Positions 1 through 7,935 of a stretch of DNA of 64,000 nt are shown in pieces; position 1 is the first letter of the stretch; each line of letters begins with the position of its first letter. Source of the stretch: an uncultured Ignavibacteria bacterium (GTDB lineage Bacteria; Bacteroidota; Ignavibacteria; SZUA-365); the NCBI GenBank assembly GCA_913061095.1, contig CAJXVM010000012.1, positions 62,001 through 126,000 of the forward strand, written 5' to 3'. The notes beneath the pieces were generated by a model. That model was not told the DNA's origin, did not search any database, and saw nothing but the letters and a program-made list of their open reading frames with translations. The translations under genes and the position numbers were made by a program.

Positions 1-89
1 GGATGCGCGCCGGATTCCAGTCTCCCTGAATGTACGCAGAAGAACAGGCAAATGCCGTTTCCCCGCGAGAATTTGCCGGCGCCGGAGAA

Positions 90-121
90 AGCAAAAGCCG
101 ATCCCGCGAAGGGACCGGCTT
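90..121 (-). terminator. Intrinsic terminator, minus strand
   Basis: Inverted repeat at 95-105 and 111-121 (11-bp stem with one A-C mismatch, 5-base loop). Read on the minus strand it is followed by TTTTGCTTTCT, the T-rich tail expected of a Rho-independent terminator. It lies about 125 bp after the stop of the pilin-like gene at 247. Between that stop and the hairpin, and between the hairpin and the window edge, I see no convincing gene. Confidence 0.7.
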
Positions 122-246
122 CTGCGAACGGGGGACCGGTTTGCTGTCGTGGTGTCTCCCCGCCTGTCATCTCATTCACCATGATCGACATCATGGATAT
201 GATGTCGCCGGTACCGTTGATTGTTGCATCACCCCATGCCGTTGTC

Positions 247-729
247 TCAGTGCCGTTTGAAATACGTCAGCGTGACGGGATGATCCATCAGCGGGGATGA
301 AATGGTCACGGTCACGCGTTTCGTGTGTGTACGGTGTTTCACCGGCGTATCGGGATTCGCGGCATCGACATACTGCACGCGGCTGGAAAGCCGGAAGTCA
401 CCGGTGCGCGGTGTGCGTACCGTGGTGGTGTACCCGTTGAAATCGTCCACGTCGTTGAAGCTCGGGTAGGATTCCCACGCCCCGTGGCCGAGTGAACGCG
501 GAGCGGTGAACGAGGATATCTCCGCATCGGGATTCTTCACCGTGGCCGCGTCGAATTTCTTTGTGGCGATTTCGTTGATCAGCGTCTGTCCCACGGCCGT
601 GGCGGCCATCACGTATTCGGCATTCGACACCTGCTGATCGGAGAACAGTTTGCCTCGATTCAGCGTCAGTACCAGCACCGACAGGAGTGTCAGTGCGGCG
701 AGTACGAGCATCATCTGTAGGCCGTTCAT
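247..729 (-). CDS. Pilin-like single-pass membrane protein, unknown function
   Basis: About 160 residues from the preferred start at 729, where an AGGAAT-type ribosome site precedes the ATG. An upstream in-frame ATG at 771 is possible but has no ribosome site. The N-terminus (MNGLQMMLVLAALTLLSVL) is a long uninterrupted hydrophobic segment right at the start, as in pseudopilins and other type IV pilin-like proteins, but I see no clear prepilin peptidase site unless translation starts at 771. The rest is soluble and polar, with phrases such as KRVTVTISS typical of beta-rich minor pilin heads. It is a single-gene unit ending at the terminator at 90-121 and is divergent from the phosphatase-like gene. 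The family is not recognised; the pilin-like label is an inference from shape only. Confidence 0.55.
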   Translation of the reverse strand: MNGLQMMLVLAALTLLSVLVLTLNRGKLFSDQQVSNAEYVMAATAVGQTLINEIATKKFDAATVKNPDAEISSFTAPRSLGHGAWESYPSFNDVDDFNGYTTTVRTPRTGDFRLSSRVQYVDAANPDTPVKHRTHTKRVTVTISSPLMDHPVTLTYFKRH

Positions 730-870
730 GATTCCTGCCTGGGGGAGTGTCGTGATTGCAGTTCTTCCCATGAGATCCGGTAAAAGACCCGGGATGGTTC
801 TCAATTCAGCATACAGGATAGAAAAATCCTGTAAGCTGTGTCGCTGAACACAATCTAAACATGCATTCAT

Positions 871-878
871 TATCTTTG
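871..878 (+). promoter_or_regulatory. Possible Bacteroidota-type -7 box
   Basis: TATCTTTG fits the TAnnTTTG -7 element used by the primary sigma factor of Bacteroidetes, about 48 bp before the preferred start of the phosphatase-like gene. No obvious TTG-type -33 element sits 19-23 bases upstream, so support is weak. Confidence 0.3.
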
Positions 879-925
879 CCTGAATAGCGGATTACGTTTG
901 GATTAAAAACCTGAAAGGAATGTTC

Positions 926-2287
926 ATGATTATGCAGCGTTATATCATCGCGCGTGTTTTCCTCACCGCGCTTCTGCTCTCGGCGGTGTCGTGCTCTCAG
1001 CCGGAAGAGGGGCAAGAGCAGACGGGCGTCATGACCGGGAGTGTCATCTTCATCCATCCCGATGGCGCCGGCGGAGCGATGTGGACCGCGATGCGTGCCC
1101 TGAACTACGGACCTGACAGTCTTTCGGAATGGGACCGTCTCGCGCATATGGGACAGTACCGCAGCCATCAGCGCAACAGTATCAGCACGACCTCGCATGC
1201 CGGGGCCACCGCGCATGCCTACGGCGTGAAGGTGGATCGGGACACCTACGGCAGCGTGCCGGCGAAGCCGGTCCGCTCCGCATCGGGAAAAAACGTCAGC
1301 ATCATGACCGAAGCGCTGAACGCCGGCAAGGCGGTGGCGGTCATCAACAGCGGTCATCTCTGCGAGCCCGGCACGGGTGTATTTCTCGCCAGCGCATTCT
1401 CGCGCTCCGCGCACGATTCGATCACCGTGCAGATTATTGAAAGCGGCGCCGATATCATTCTTGGCGGTGGGGAAGTCATGCTGCTGCCGGAGGGTGTTGT
1501 CGGACGTCACAGAGTGGAAGGTCGCAGGAAGGACGGACGCAATCTCATCGAGCACGCAAAGTCGCTTGGCTATTTGGTCGTCTATGACAGGGAAGAGCTG
1601 ATGGCCCTGCCCGATACGGCATCCCGTGTGCTCGGGGTGTTCGCGGCATGGCACACCTTCAATGACATGTCGGAGGAAGATCTCGCCGCGGGCGGACTGC
1701 CGATGTACAATGCGGGGGCACCAACAATTGCGGAGATGACGGAAAAAACGCTGCAGCTTCTTGAAACAAAGAAGAAGGATTTTCTGCTGGTGGTTGAAGA
1801 AGAAGCCACGGACAATTTCTCGAATGACAACAATGCTGCCGGGGCGCTGGAGGCATTGCGCAGGGCTGACCTCGCCATCGGTGCCGCCCGGCGTTTTGTT
1901 GAGCAGCATCCGAATACGCTGCTGATCACGGCGGCCGACAGCGATGCGGGAGGAATGGGAATCTGGGCGCCGGAACGCTGGGACGTGACATCAGTGGATT
2001 TTCAACAGCCGCTGCCGCCCACAGCCGAGAACGGCGCTCCCCTCGACGGAGTCAGCGGAGCAGGGACGCCTCCCTTCATCGCTGCACCCGATGCAAACGG
2101 GAGACGGCTGCCGTTCGGCATCTCCTGGGCCGCCTATGGGGATCTGGGCGCGGGCGTCCTCTCGAAGGCCCACGGCGCGAACGCGGATCAGCTGCCCGTC
2201 AACGTCGACAACACGGATATCTATCGCCTCATGTACCTGACGCTGTTCGGCGCATGGCCGGAAGCGGGTGCTCCCCGGATGCGGTAA
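926..2287 (+). CDS. Alkaline phosphatase-fold lipoprotein with altered metal ligands
   Basis: About 453 residues. An ATG lies at 920, but AAAGGA abuts it, so the ATG at 926 (or 932) is better spaced. A signal peptide ends in a lipobox (LLLSAVSC, Cys about 23). The fold is that of the alkaline phosphatase superfamily: HPDGAG (metal Asp about 46), TTSHAGATAHA (nucleophile Ser about 90), VVEEEATD (matching E322 and D327 of E. coli PhoA), TAADS (matching T-A-D369-H370) and a late AHGAN (matching H412). The positions of PhoA His331 and His370 read Asn (about 300) and Ser (about 339), so both zinc sites should be changed. It may hydrolyse phosphate esters with different metals, or be a degenerate member. 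It is secreted, anchored in a membrane and stands alone. Confidence 0.8.
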   Translation: MIMQRYIIARVFLTALLLSAVSCSQPEEGQEQTGVMTGSVIFIHPDGAGGAMWTAMRALNYGPDSLSEWDRLAHMGQYRSHQRNSISTTSHAGATAHAYGVKVDRDTYGSVPAKPVRSASGKNVSIMTEALNAGKAVAVINSGHLCEPGTGVFLASAFSRSAHDSITVQIIESGADIILGGGEVMLLPEGVVGRHRVEGRRKDGRNLIEHAKSLGYLVVYDREELMALPDTASRVLGVFAAWHTFNDMSEEDLAAGGLPMYNAGAPTIAEMTEKTLQLLETKKKDFLLVVEEEATDNFSNDNNAAGALEALRRADLAIGAARRFVEQHPNTLLITAADSDAGGMGIWAPERWDVTSVDFQQPLPPTAENGAPLDGVSGAGTPPFIAAPDANGRRLPFGISWAAYGDLGAGVLSKAHGANADQLPVNVDNTDIYRLMYLTLFGAWPEAGAPRMR

Positions 2288-2353
2288 CACCTGTCGGAGC
2301 TGCGAATCGCTGCAGTGCCGCCGTAGCCCGCAGCGTATTGCCTGACAGGTGTT
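2286..2353. repeat. 10-bp perfect inverted repeat after the phosphatase-like gene
   Basis: AACACCTGTC (2286-2295) is exactly complementary to GACAGGTGTT (2344-2353), with a 48-base loop that is itself GC-rich. It starts inside the stop codon of the preceding gene and has no T-tract, so it is a weak terminator candidate. The rest of the gap to 2517 shows no gene. Confidence 0.4.
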
Positions 2354-2517
2354 CGCAGGCTTCGCCGGCTGAGCTGGGAAGTCGACGTGATGCGAATGAA
2401 CAGGATAATATCGTATGATACCGAATAAATGACCTGTGTGTCAGCGTGATGCTCCGTAACATGGCATAGTCCCCGTTGTCTTACTGGTACGACCACCACA
2501 GCCTACGGAGCGTAGCC

Positions 2518-3048
2518 ATGCTGATCCAGAGATGCAGTTCCACAGCGCGTGCGAGCGGTCTGCTCCTCGTGGCCTGTCTGCTGCTGTATGCCTGCAGCGA
2601 GCAATCGTCAGAATCCAATCCCGTCGAGGATCCGCTCGGCAGAGTCATTTCCACGACAGGGTGCAAATCCTTCCAGAATCCGACCGACGCCTCGGGCGCG
2701 GCGCAGAGCTGCGTTCTCTATCGGTACGATGAAGAGCGGCAGTTGCTCGAACTGACACACGAAAACGCCGCTTTCAACTGCTGTCCGGAAGAAATCGGTG
2801 CCGATATAAGCATCGACGGCGGACTGATCGTCATCTCGGAATGGGAAAGAGACGCGCTCTGCGACTGCAACTGTCTCTACGATGTCGAGATGGTCATCGA
2901 GCAGCTGCAGCCGGGTGCATATACGATCGCCTTCGAGGAGCCGTACCGGACCACCGAGGATACGGAGCTTCGTTTCGCAGTCGATGTCGCCGCGGAGCCC
3001 TCGGGACGCATCTGCGTCCCACGCACACATTATCCCTGGGGAATTTAG
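2518..3048 (+). CDS. Cys-rich lipoprotein, HYPWGI family, copy 1
   Basis: About 176 residues. The ATG at 2518 is chosen because it follows ACGGAG and starts a signal peptide with lipobox LLLYAC. The mature part has eight cysteines: CKSF, SCV, FNCCPE, a CxCxC cluster (LCDCNC) before LYD, and a last Cys before VPRTHYPWGI at the very C-terminus. Copies 2 (3111) and 3 (5224) keep the same frame of motifs, so this is a local gene family. The pattern suggests a small disulfide- or metal-stabilised beta domain. I do not recognise a named family. The three genes share a strand and sit within 3.3 kb, consistent with tandem duplication. Confidence 0.85.
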   Translation: MLIQRCSSTARASGLLLVACLLLYACSEQSSESNPVEDPLGRVISTTGCKSFQNPTDASGAAQSCVLYRYDEERQLLELTHENAAFNCCPEEIGADISIDGGLIVISEWERDALCDCNCLYDVEMVIEQLQPGAYTIAFEEPYRTTEDTELRFAVDVAAEPSGRICVPRTHYPWGI

Positions 3049-3110
3049 ACGGCATTCGTTCCGTATGTCATGGTTGCATACCACACTGACATCATTACAA
3101 GGAGCTCCCC

Positions 3111-3635
3111 ATGTCACGCCTTCGCTGTATTGTCTTTCCCCTGCTGTTCGCCGTGGTGCTGACTGCCTGCAACGAGCAGGACCCCGGCACGGATCCCGAT
3201 CCGACGGTCACGCCCTCAGCTCAACTCATTGCGGCCACGGACTGCAAGGAATTCGACGGGTCGGCCCTTGCCGCAGCCTCCTCATCGAGCGAGAGTTGCG
3301 TTCAGTTCATCTACGATCCCGGAAAGCAGGAGCTTCGTCTCACACATGTGAATGCGGGATTCAACTGCTGTCCTGGACAACTGAGTATCGAGACACGCAT
3401 CGACGCCGGTATCATCAGTGTGCTCGAAAAGGAGCGCGAGGCGGGCTGTTACTGCGACTGCCTCTACGATCTCGACATCGTCATACGCAACCTCGCTCCG
3501 GCGCGCTATCGCATCGTGTTCATTGAACCCTATCGCCATCCGGACGACGCGGAGCTGTCCTTTATCATGGATCTGCGATCTGAAACCTCCGGGACCAACT
3601 GCGTGCCGCGCACACATTATCCCTGGGGCATCTGA
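3111..3635 (+). CDS. Cys-rich lipoprotein, HYPWGI family, copy 2
   Basis: 174 residues with a strong AAGGAG ribosome site. The lipobox is VVLTAC. It shares CKEF, ESCVQF, AGFNCCPG, the CYCDCLYD cluster, a (I/F)EPYRxxxD(A/T)EL stretch and the C-terminal CVPRTHYPWGI with copy 1, giving eight mature cysteines. It lies 62 bp after copy 1, so the two are probably cotranscribed. An extracytoplasmic lipid-anchored location follows from the lipobox. Function unknown. Confidence 0.85.
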   Translation: MSRLRCIVFPLLFAVVLTACNEQDPGTDPDPTVTPSAQLIAATDCKEFDGSALAAASSSSESCVQFIYDPGKQELRLTHVNAGFNCCPGQLSIETRIDAGIISVLEKEREAGCYCDCLYDLDIVIRNLAPARYRIVFIEPYRHPDDAELSFIMDLRSETSGTNCVPRTHYPWGI

Positions 3636-3780
3636 TCGGCAGCTGGCCGCGTGCTGAATTCAAGCGTGCGTGGCCAGACCCCGCGAACATGTTCCACAAC
3701 CGTACTCAGGGAGCGGAAAGCGGATAGATTCTATCCGAATGGTTTCGTATTGTTGCCATCATTTCAAACAGCAGCGAACA

Positions 3781-4058
3781 ATGATGCGAAAAAGACTCCC
3801 GCTTCACGACTGCCTCGGTGCTCTGATCGCGCTCAAGGGCGCCGGCATCTTTGAGGCACTGTCTGTGCCGGGTACAATCACCGTCGTGTGTATCATTTTC
3901 CTGACCGCTGTCATCAACATGTTCGTGGGCTCTGCGTCAGCAAAATGGGCACTGCTCCGGTTTTCGTCCCGATGCTGATGCTGTGGACGCTGTTCCTTCT
4001 GATGTTCTGGATTCTCGGACTGCCGCTCGGTCTCGAAGGGCGCTATATTTATCCCTGA
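3781..4058 (+). pseudogene. Relic of an AbgT-family transporter C-terminus
   Basis: One frame (3814-3963) encodes LGALIALKGAGIFEAL and then INMFVGSASAKWALL, the signature of the conserved AbgT (p-aminobenzoyl-glutamate transporter) core. It then shifts frame at about 3954. The next frame continues APVFVPMLML, then jumps directly to a typical AbgT C-terminus (WTLFLLMFWILGLPLG...YIYP, stop at 4056). The roughly 55 residues that normally separate these segments, including the loop and the next membrane helix, are missing, as is the whole N-terminal two thirds. A frameshift plus an internal deletion plus truncation makes this a dead fragment. Family identification is from remembered AbgT motifs. 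Confidence 0.75.
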
Positions 4059-4163
4059 ACCGTTGAACGGTCATGCCCGCCGCACCCGTGTCGCGCGATT
4101 CCGCTTGCGCTTCTCGGCTGGCATTGACAGATTTCCCCGATGTTGAATTTGAGGAGCAGCACC

Positions 4164-5093
4164 ATGTCATCAATGCGAAGCATATTGCTGGCCGCACTGT
4201 TCATGCTTGCCGGCACTGCAGCCGCGCAGCACGGGAGCGGGGAAGGACGCACACAGCTCATTCTGCTCGGATCAGGCAATCCGAATCCCGATCCGGAACA
4301 TGCGGGTCCCGCCGCGGCGGTCGTCGTCGATGACCGGGCATATATCGTCGACGCGGGTGCGGGTATCGTACGTCGCGCCGCACAGATGTCCCCACGCTAC
4401 GGTGGCAGCTATCCCGCTCTGGCGGCGCGGAATCTCACGCGCGTGTTCCTGACGCATCTCCATTCCGATCATACCGTGGGACTTCCCGACCTGATGCTGA
4501 CACCCTGGGTGATGGGAAGGAACGAACCGCTGCTCCTGTTTGGTCCGGAGGGGAGCGCCGCCATGGTCGAGCATCTACTCGCGGCTTACGGTGAGGATAT
4601 CCGTTACCGCCTGTACGGAGAAGAACCGGCGAACAACGAAGGGTGGCGCGTCGAGGTGGAAGAATTTCTGGAAGAAGGAGTGGTGTACCGCGACAGCCTT
4701 GTCACCGTTGAGGCATTCCCTGTGACGCACGGCTCATGGCCGGTGTCGCTGGGATACCGCTTCACGACGCCCGATCGCGTGATCGTGATATCGGGGGATT
4801 GCCGTCCGAGCGACAAACTCAGGCAGTACGCGCGCGGCGCGGATGTGCTGCTGCATGAAGTGTATTACGCCAGAGGACTTGAGGAACGTCGCCGCCATGC
4901 CTGGAAATCCTACCACCAGGCGCATCACACTTCGACATACGAACTCGGCCGCATTGCAGCCGAAGCGCAGCCCGGACTCGTGGTCATGTACCACATCCTG
5001 TTCTGGGGGGCGACGGAGCAGGACCTGCTCGATGAAATCGCTCAGGAATTCGATGGACGCGTGCTCGTCGGGCGCGATCTCGGTGTGTACTGA
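4164..5093 (+). CDS. Secreted metallo-beta-lactamase-fold hydrolase
   Basis: About 309 residues. The ATG at 4164 follows GAGGAG, and the next residues form a signal peptide ending near AAAQ, so a periplasmic enzyme is likely. It shows the RNase Z/arylsulfatase-like MBL pattern: LLGSGNPNPDP near the mature N-terminus, VDAGAG, THLHSDHTVGLPD (metal ligands of HxHxDH), VTHGSWPVSLGYRF, SGDCRPS and a late VVMYHILFW His. These supply the two-zinc site. A signal peptide argues against tRNA processing; secreted relatives are usually phosphodiesterase- or arylsulfatase-like. It lies between copies 2 and 3 of the Cys-rich lipoproteins with no evident operon partner. Confidence 0.85.
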   Translation: MSSMRSILLAALFMLAGTAAAQHGSGEGRTQLILLGSGNPNPDPEHAGPAAAVVVDDRAYIVDAGAGIVRRAAQMSPRYGGSYPALAARNLTRVFLTHLHSDHTVGLPDLMLTPWVMGRNEPLLLFGPEGSAAMVEHLLAAYGEDIRYRLYGEEPANNEGWRVEVEEFLEEGVVYRDSLVTVEAFPVTHGSWPVSLGYRFTTPDRVIVISGDCRPSDKLRQYARGADVLLHEVYYARGLEERRRHAWKSYHQAHHTSTYELGRIAAEAQPGLVVMYHILFWGATEQDLLDEIAQEFDGRVLVGRDLGVY

Positions 5094-5223
5094 CTCCGGT
5101 GTTTTTTTTCGTCCCCTTCGTGATTGATCGCGGTGTGGTTTGTCTTATTTCCAGAAGCCGGTCGCGGCAGCAGGGAAATTCCGGAAGCTGAAACACACAA
5201 TCCGATACATCGAGGAGGCGGTC

Positions 5224-5748
5224 ATGAAACACCTGGTCCTTATCCCAGCCCTTATCCTGTGCATGGCGGGATTCCCGGCATGCAACGAGACGGACGAAAG
5301 CACGAATCCCACAACCGTCGACGAACCGGAAGTCCAGCTGCTGGACGCAACGGAATGCAAGAGCTTTGACAAACGTCCCTCTGCCGCATCGATATCATCG
5401 AGCGAAAGCTGTCTCGAATACTCCTACGATGCGACCAATCAATCCCTGTCGTTTCGGCATGTCAACGCCGGATTCAATTGCTGTCCGGGATTGCTCACCG
5501 TGCAGATGACGCTTGAAGAGAACATCATCACAATTATCGAGCGCGAAGAGGAGGCCGGTTGTCACTGCCTCTGCCTTTATGACCTCCATTTCGCCATCCT
5601 GAACCTGAAACCCGGTTCGTATCGAATCGTGGTCATCGAACCATATCTCCAGGATGAGGACGCGGCACTGTCATTCGCGGTGGATCTCCGGGAGTCGCCG
5701 TCCGGGAAATCAATTGTCCCGCGCGTGCATTATCCGTGGGGAATCTGA
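5224..5748 (+). CDS. Cys-rich lipoprotein, HYPWGI family, copy 3
   Basis: 174 residues. The ATG at 5224 follows GAGGAGG and begins a signal peptide with lipobox GFPAC. It keeps CKSF, ESCLEY, NAGFNCCPG, the CHCLCLYD cluster and the HYPWGI end of its paralogs. The final cysteine is lost (KSIVPRVHYPWGI instead of CVPRTHYPWGI), leaving seven. The odd count suggests either a free thiol or that not all cysteines pair in this family. A terminator follows at 5771. Confidence 0.85.
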   Translation: MKHLVLIPALILCMAGFPACNETDESTNPTTVDEPEVQLLDATECKSFDKRPSAASISSSESCLEYSYDATNQSLSFRHVNAGFNCCPGLLTVQMTLEENIITIIEREEEAGCHCLCLYDLHFAILNLKPGSYRIVVIEPYLQDEDAALSFAVDLRESPSGKSIVPRVHYPWGI

Positions 5749-5770
5749 ATGCAGCCCCCTTGTCCAGACT

Positions 5771-5804
5771 GACGGGCGGATCGCAGTGCGGTCCGCCCGT
5801 TTTT
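5771..5804 (+). terminator. Intrinsic terminator after the HYPWGI copy 3 gene
   Basis: ACGGGCGGA (5772-5780) pairs perfectly with TCCGCCCGT (5792-5800) and is followed by TTTT. It is a strong Rho-independent terminator 23 bp after the stop. Confidence 0.9.
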
Positions 5805-5916
5805 GCATCACCGGGTTTGATTCTCCGATATCCTGGCGCTACATTTCCGGTCGCGGCGGGAATCCCTCCACAGCTGCTCTTTCACCCCAATCCTGAACGA
5901 CGAACAAGGAATGTTT

Positions 5917-6414
5917 ATGGCAAGTACCGAGGAGTATCTTCAGGAAGCATTTGCCGGCGAGAGCCAGGCGAATCAGAAGTATCGTGCCTTTGCAAAAAAG
6001 GCGGAGCGAGACGGTTTCCCCAATATTGCAAGACTTTTTCGCACGACGGCGGAAGCGGAACGCATTCATGCCGAGGGACATCTCGGAGCCCTCGATGGAA
6101 TCGGCTCGACTGCTGAAAACCTGAAATCCGCCATCGGTGGAGAGACCTACGAGTTTCAGGATATGTATCCCCCGATGCTCGAACAGGCCGAAGAGGAAGG
6201 ACATCGCGCGAAGCGGATGTTCAATTATGCGCTGACCGCGGAAGCAGTGCACGCCAAACTCTACCAGCTGGCACTCGAGGCTGCCGAACGCGGCGAAGAT
6301 CTCGCCGAAACCGAATTCTATCTCTGTCCGGTCTGCGGTCATATCGAATTCGGAACACCGCCGGCTGAATGTCCTACCTGCCGGCTCAAAGGAGAAAAAT
6401 TCGTCCTTGTCTGA
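5917..6414 (+). CDS. Rubrerythrin
   Basis: 165 residues. The ATG at 5917 is preferred over 5911 because the AAGGA site lies 6 bases before it. The N-terminal four-helix ferritin-like domain has the diiron carboxylates and histidines in EEYLQEAFAGESQANQKY, EAERIHAEGH, an EEEGH segment and EAVHAKLYQ. The C-terminal rubredoxin-like domain carries CPVCG and CPTC for one Fe(SCys)4. Rubrerythrin reduces hydrogen peroxide in the cytoplasm of anaerobes and microaerobes using reduced rubredoxin or ferredoxin. The length is that of the classical family. It is monocistronic, between the terminator at 5771 and the MFS gene 47 bp downstream. Confidence 0.95.
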   Translation: MASTEEYLQEAFAGESQANQKYRAFAKKAERDGFPNIARLFRTTAEAERIHAEGHLGALDGIGSTAENLKSAIGGETYEFQDMYPPMLEQAEEEGHRAKRMFNYALTAEAVHAKLYQLALEAAERGEDLAETEFYLCPVCGHIEFGTPPAECPTCRLKGEKFVLV

Positions 6415-6461
6415 GACCACGACTCCCTCGAGCGACTCATTCATTTTGCTGAAGGATCCCC

Positions 6462-7802
6462 ATGCCGTATAGTCGCAATCCGATCAAGCACAGTCCCGCC
6501 TTCCGACGCCGTCGCATCGCGAACTGGCTGCCGCTTGGGCTGACATACGCCTTCCTTTACATGGCGCGATACAATCTCACCGTATCGAAAAACGCCCTCG
6601 GCCCACTGATGTCGAAGGAGGCCTTCGGCATCATTTTCGCTGCCGGGACGGTGACCTACGCGTTTTCATTTCTCATCAACGGGCCGCTGACCGATCGCAT
6701 CGGCGGCAAGCGCGCCATACTCATCGGTGCGACGGGTTCGGCGGTGATGAACGGCGTGATGGGACTCATGGTGCTGGGCATGCTGGAGTGGGGATGGTCG
6801 CTCAATCTCACTCTTGCGTTTTCCATCGCGTACGCGATGAACATGTACTTCCAGAGCTATGGCGCGGTGGCGATCGTGAAAGTGAATTCCTCGTGGTTTC
6901 ACGTGCGCGAGCGCGGAATTTTCGGAGGCATTTTCGGCATCCTGATTTCGCTCGGGCTGTATTTCGCCTTCGACTGGAGTCAGGCAATCGTCAACTGGAC
7001 CGAAGCGGTCAATCCCGAACATCCGCAGTACTGGCTGGTGTTTTTCGTCCCGGCCGTCATCCTGCTATTCTGGATCCTCCTCGACATCTTCGTCCTTCGC
7101 GACCATCCGAGCCAGGCGGGATACGAGGATTTCGACACTGGCGACGCGTCATCGGGAGAGGAAGACACGCCGTTTGTGCTCAAGGATATTCTCCGGAGAA
7201 TCTTCACCAATCCTGTCATTCTCACGGTCGGACTGATCGAACTCTGCACCGGTGTGCTGCGGAACGGCGTGATGCACTGGTTCCCTATTTTCGCGAATGA
7301 GCGGGTGGAGGCATTGATGGATGCCCCGGCCTGGGAATTCTGGCTGAACAACTGGGGACTCATGCTCATGATTGCCGGCGCAACAGGCGGCATGCTGGCG
7401 GGGTGGATGTCGGATCATCTGTTCGGTTCACGACGCGCACCCGTCGCGGGTATTCTCTACAGCGTTCTGTTGGCGGCGGTCATCGGGATGGCGTTCAATC
7501 TCTACGGATCGCCGCATGTGCTGGGCATCCTCGTCTTCATCATTTCCATCGCGGTAATCGGCACGCATGGCATGCTCAGCGGGACGGCGACCATGGACTT
7601 CGGCGGTCGCAAGGCAGCCGCCACGGCGGTCGGACTCATCGACGGACTGGTGTATCTCGGCACGGGAATCCAATCCATCTCCCTCGGCTACATCACCAGC
7701 AGCGACTGGCAGTACTGGCCGATATTCCTTGCACCCTTCGCCGTCATCGGTATTCTGCTGACGATACGTATCTGGCATGCCATCCCCAGCCGCAAAACGT
7801 GA
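6462..7802 (+). CDS. MFS antiporter of the organophosphate:phosphate (GlpT/UhpT) type
   Basis: 446 residues with about 12 hydrophobic segments and an AAGGAT ribosome site. The N-terminal stretch with YMARYNLTVSKNAL, followed by GPLTDRIGGKRAI, is characteristic of the OPA family (GlpT, UhpT, UhpC), as is the late GTATMDFGGRKAAATA before the final helices. Members exchange glycerol-3-phosphate or hexose phosphates for phosphate across the inner membrane. The substrate cannot be told from sequence here. No glycerol or sugar-phosphate genes are adjacent. Confidence 0.85.
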   Translation: MPYSRNPIKHSPAFRRRRIANWLPLGLTYAFLYMARYNLTVSKNALGPLMSKEAFGIIFAAGTVTYAFSFLINGPLTDRIGGKRAILIGATGSAVMNGVMGLMVLGMLEWGWSLNLTLAFSIAYAMNMYFQSYGAVAIVKVNSSWFHVRERGIFGGIFGILISLGLYFAFDWSQAIVNWTEAVNPEHPQYWLVFFVPAVILLFWILLDIFVLRDHPSQAGYEDFDTGDASSGEEDTPFVLKDILRRIFTNPVILTVGLIELCTGVLRNGVMHWFPIFANERVEALMDAPAWEFWLNNWGLMLMIAGATGGMLAGWMSDHLFGSRRAPVAGILYSVLLAAVIGMAFNLYGSPHVLGILVFIISIAVIGTHGMLSGTATMDFGGRKAAATAVGLIDGLVYLGTGIQSISLGYITSSDWQYWPIFLAPFAVIGILLTIRIWHAIPSRKT

Positions 7803-7825
7803 GCGCGAAAAGAAGCCCGAGCAAT

Positions 7826-7925
7826 GGCCAACAGCCAACGTCCAACGGCCAACAGCCAACGGCCAACGTCCAACAGCCAACGGCAAGAAACCAATAACCA
7901 ATAACCAATAACCAATAACCAATAA
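7826..7925. repeat. Two heptamer arrays: NNCCAAC x8 and CCAATAA x5
   Basis: From 7826 to 7881 eight 7-bp units follow the form (GG/AG/GT)CCAAC. After a 9-base spacer, five exact CCAATAA heptamers run to 7925, ending 10 bp before the next start codon. The first array is the reverse complement of the array at 8657-8768 on the other side of the gene. These are short tandem repeats, not CRISPR. They could vary in copy number and affect translation of the gene at 7936. Confidence 0.9.
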
Positions 7926-7935
7926 CCGAAATCCT

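Noticed and set aside
1-194. Minus-strand partial ORF starting SMMSIMVNEM
   Set aside because: It runs through a good terminator hairpin, has no ribosome site and a composition unlike real proteins.
806-1909. 367-residue minus-strand ORF opposite the phosphatase-like gene
   Set aside because: Antisense shadow of a gene with clear family motifs, no ribosome site.
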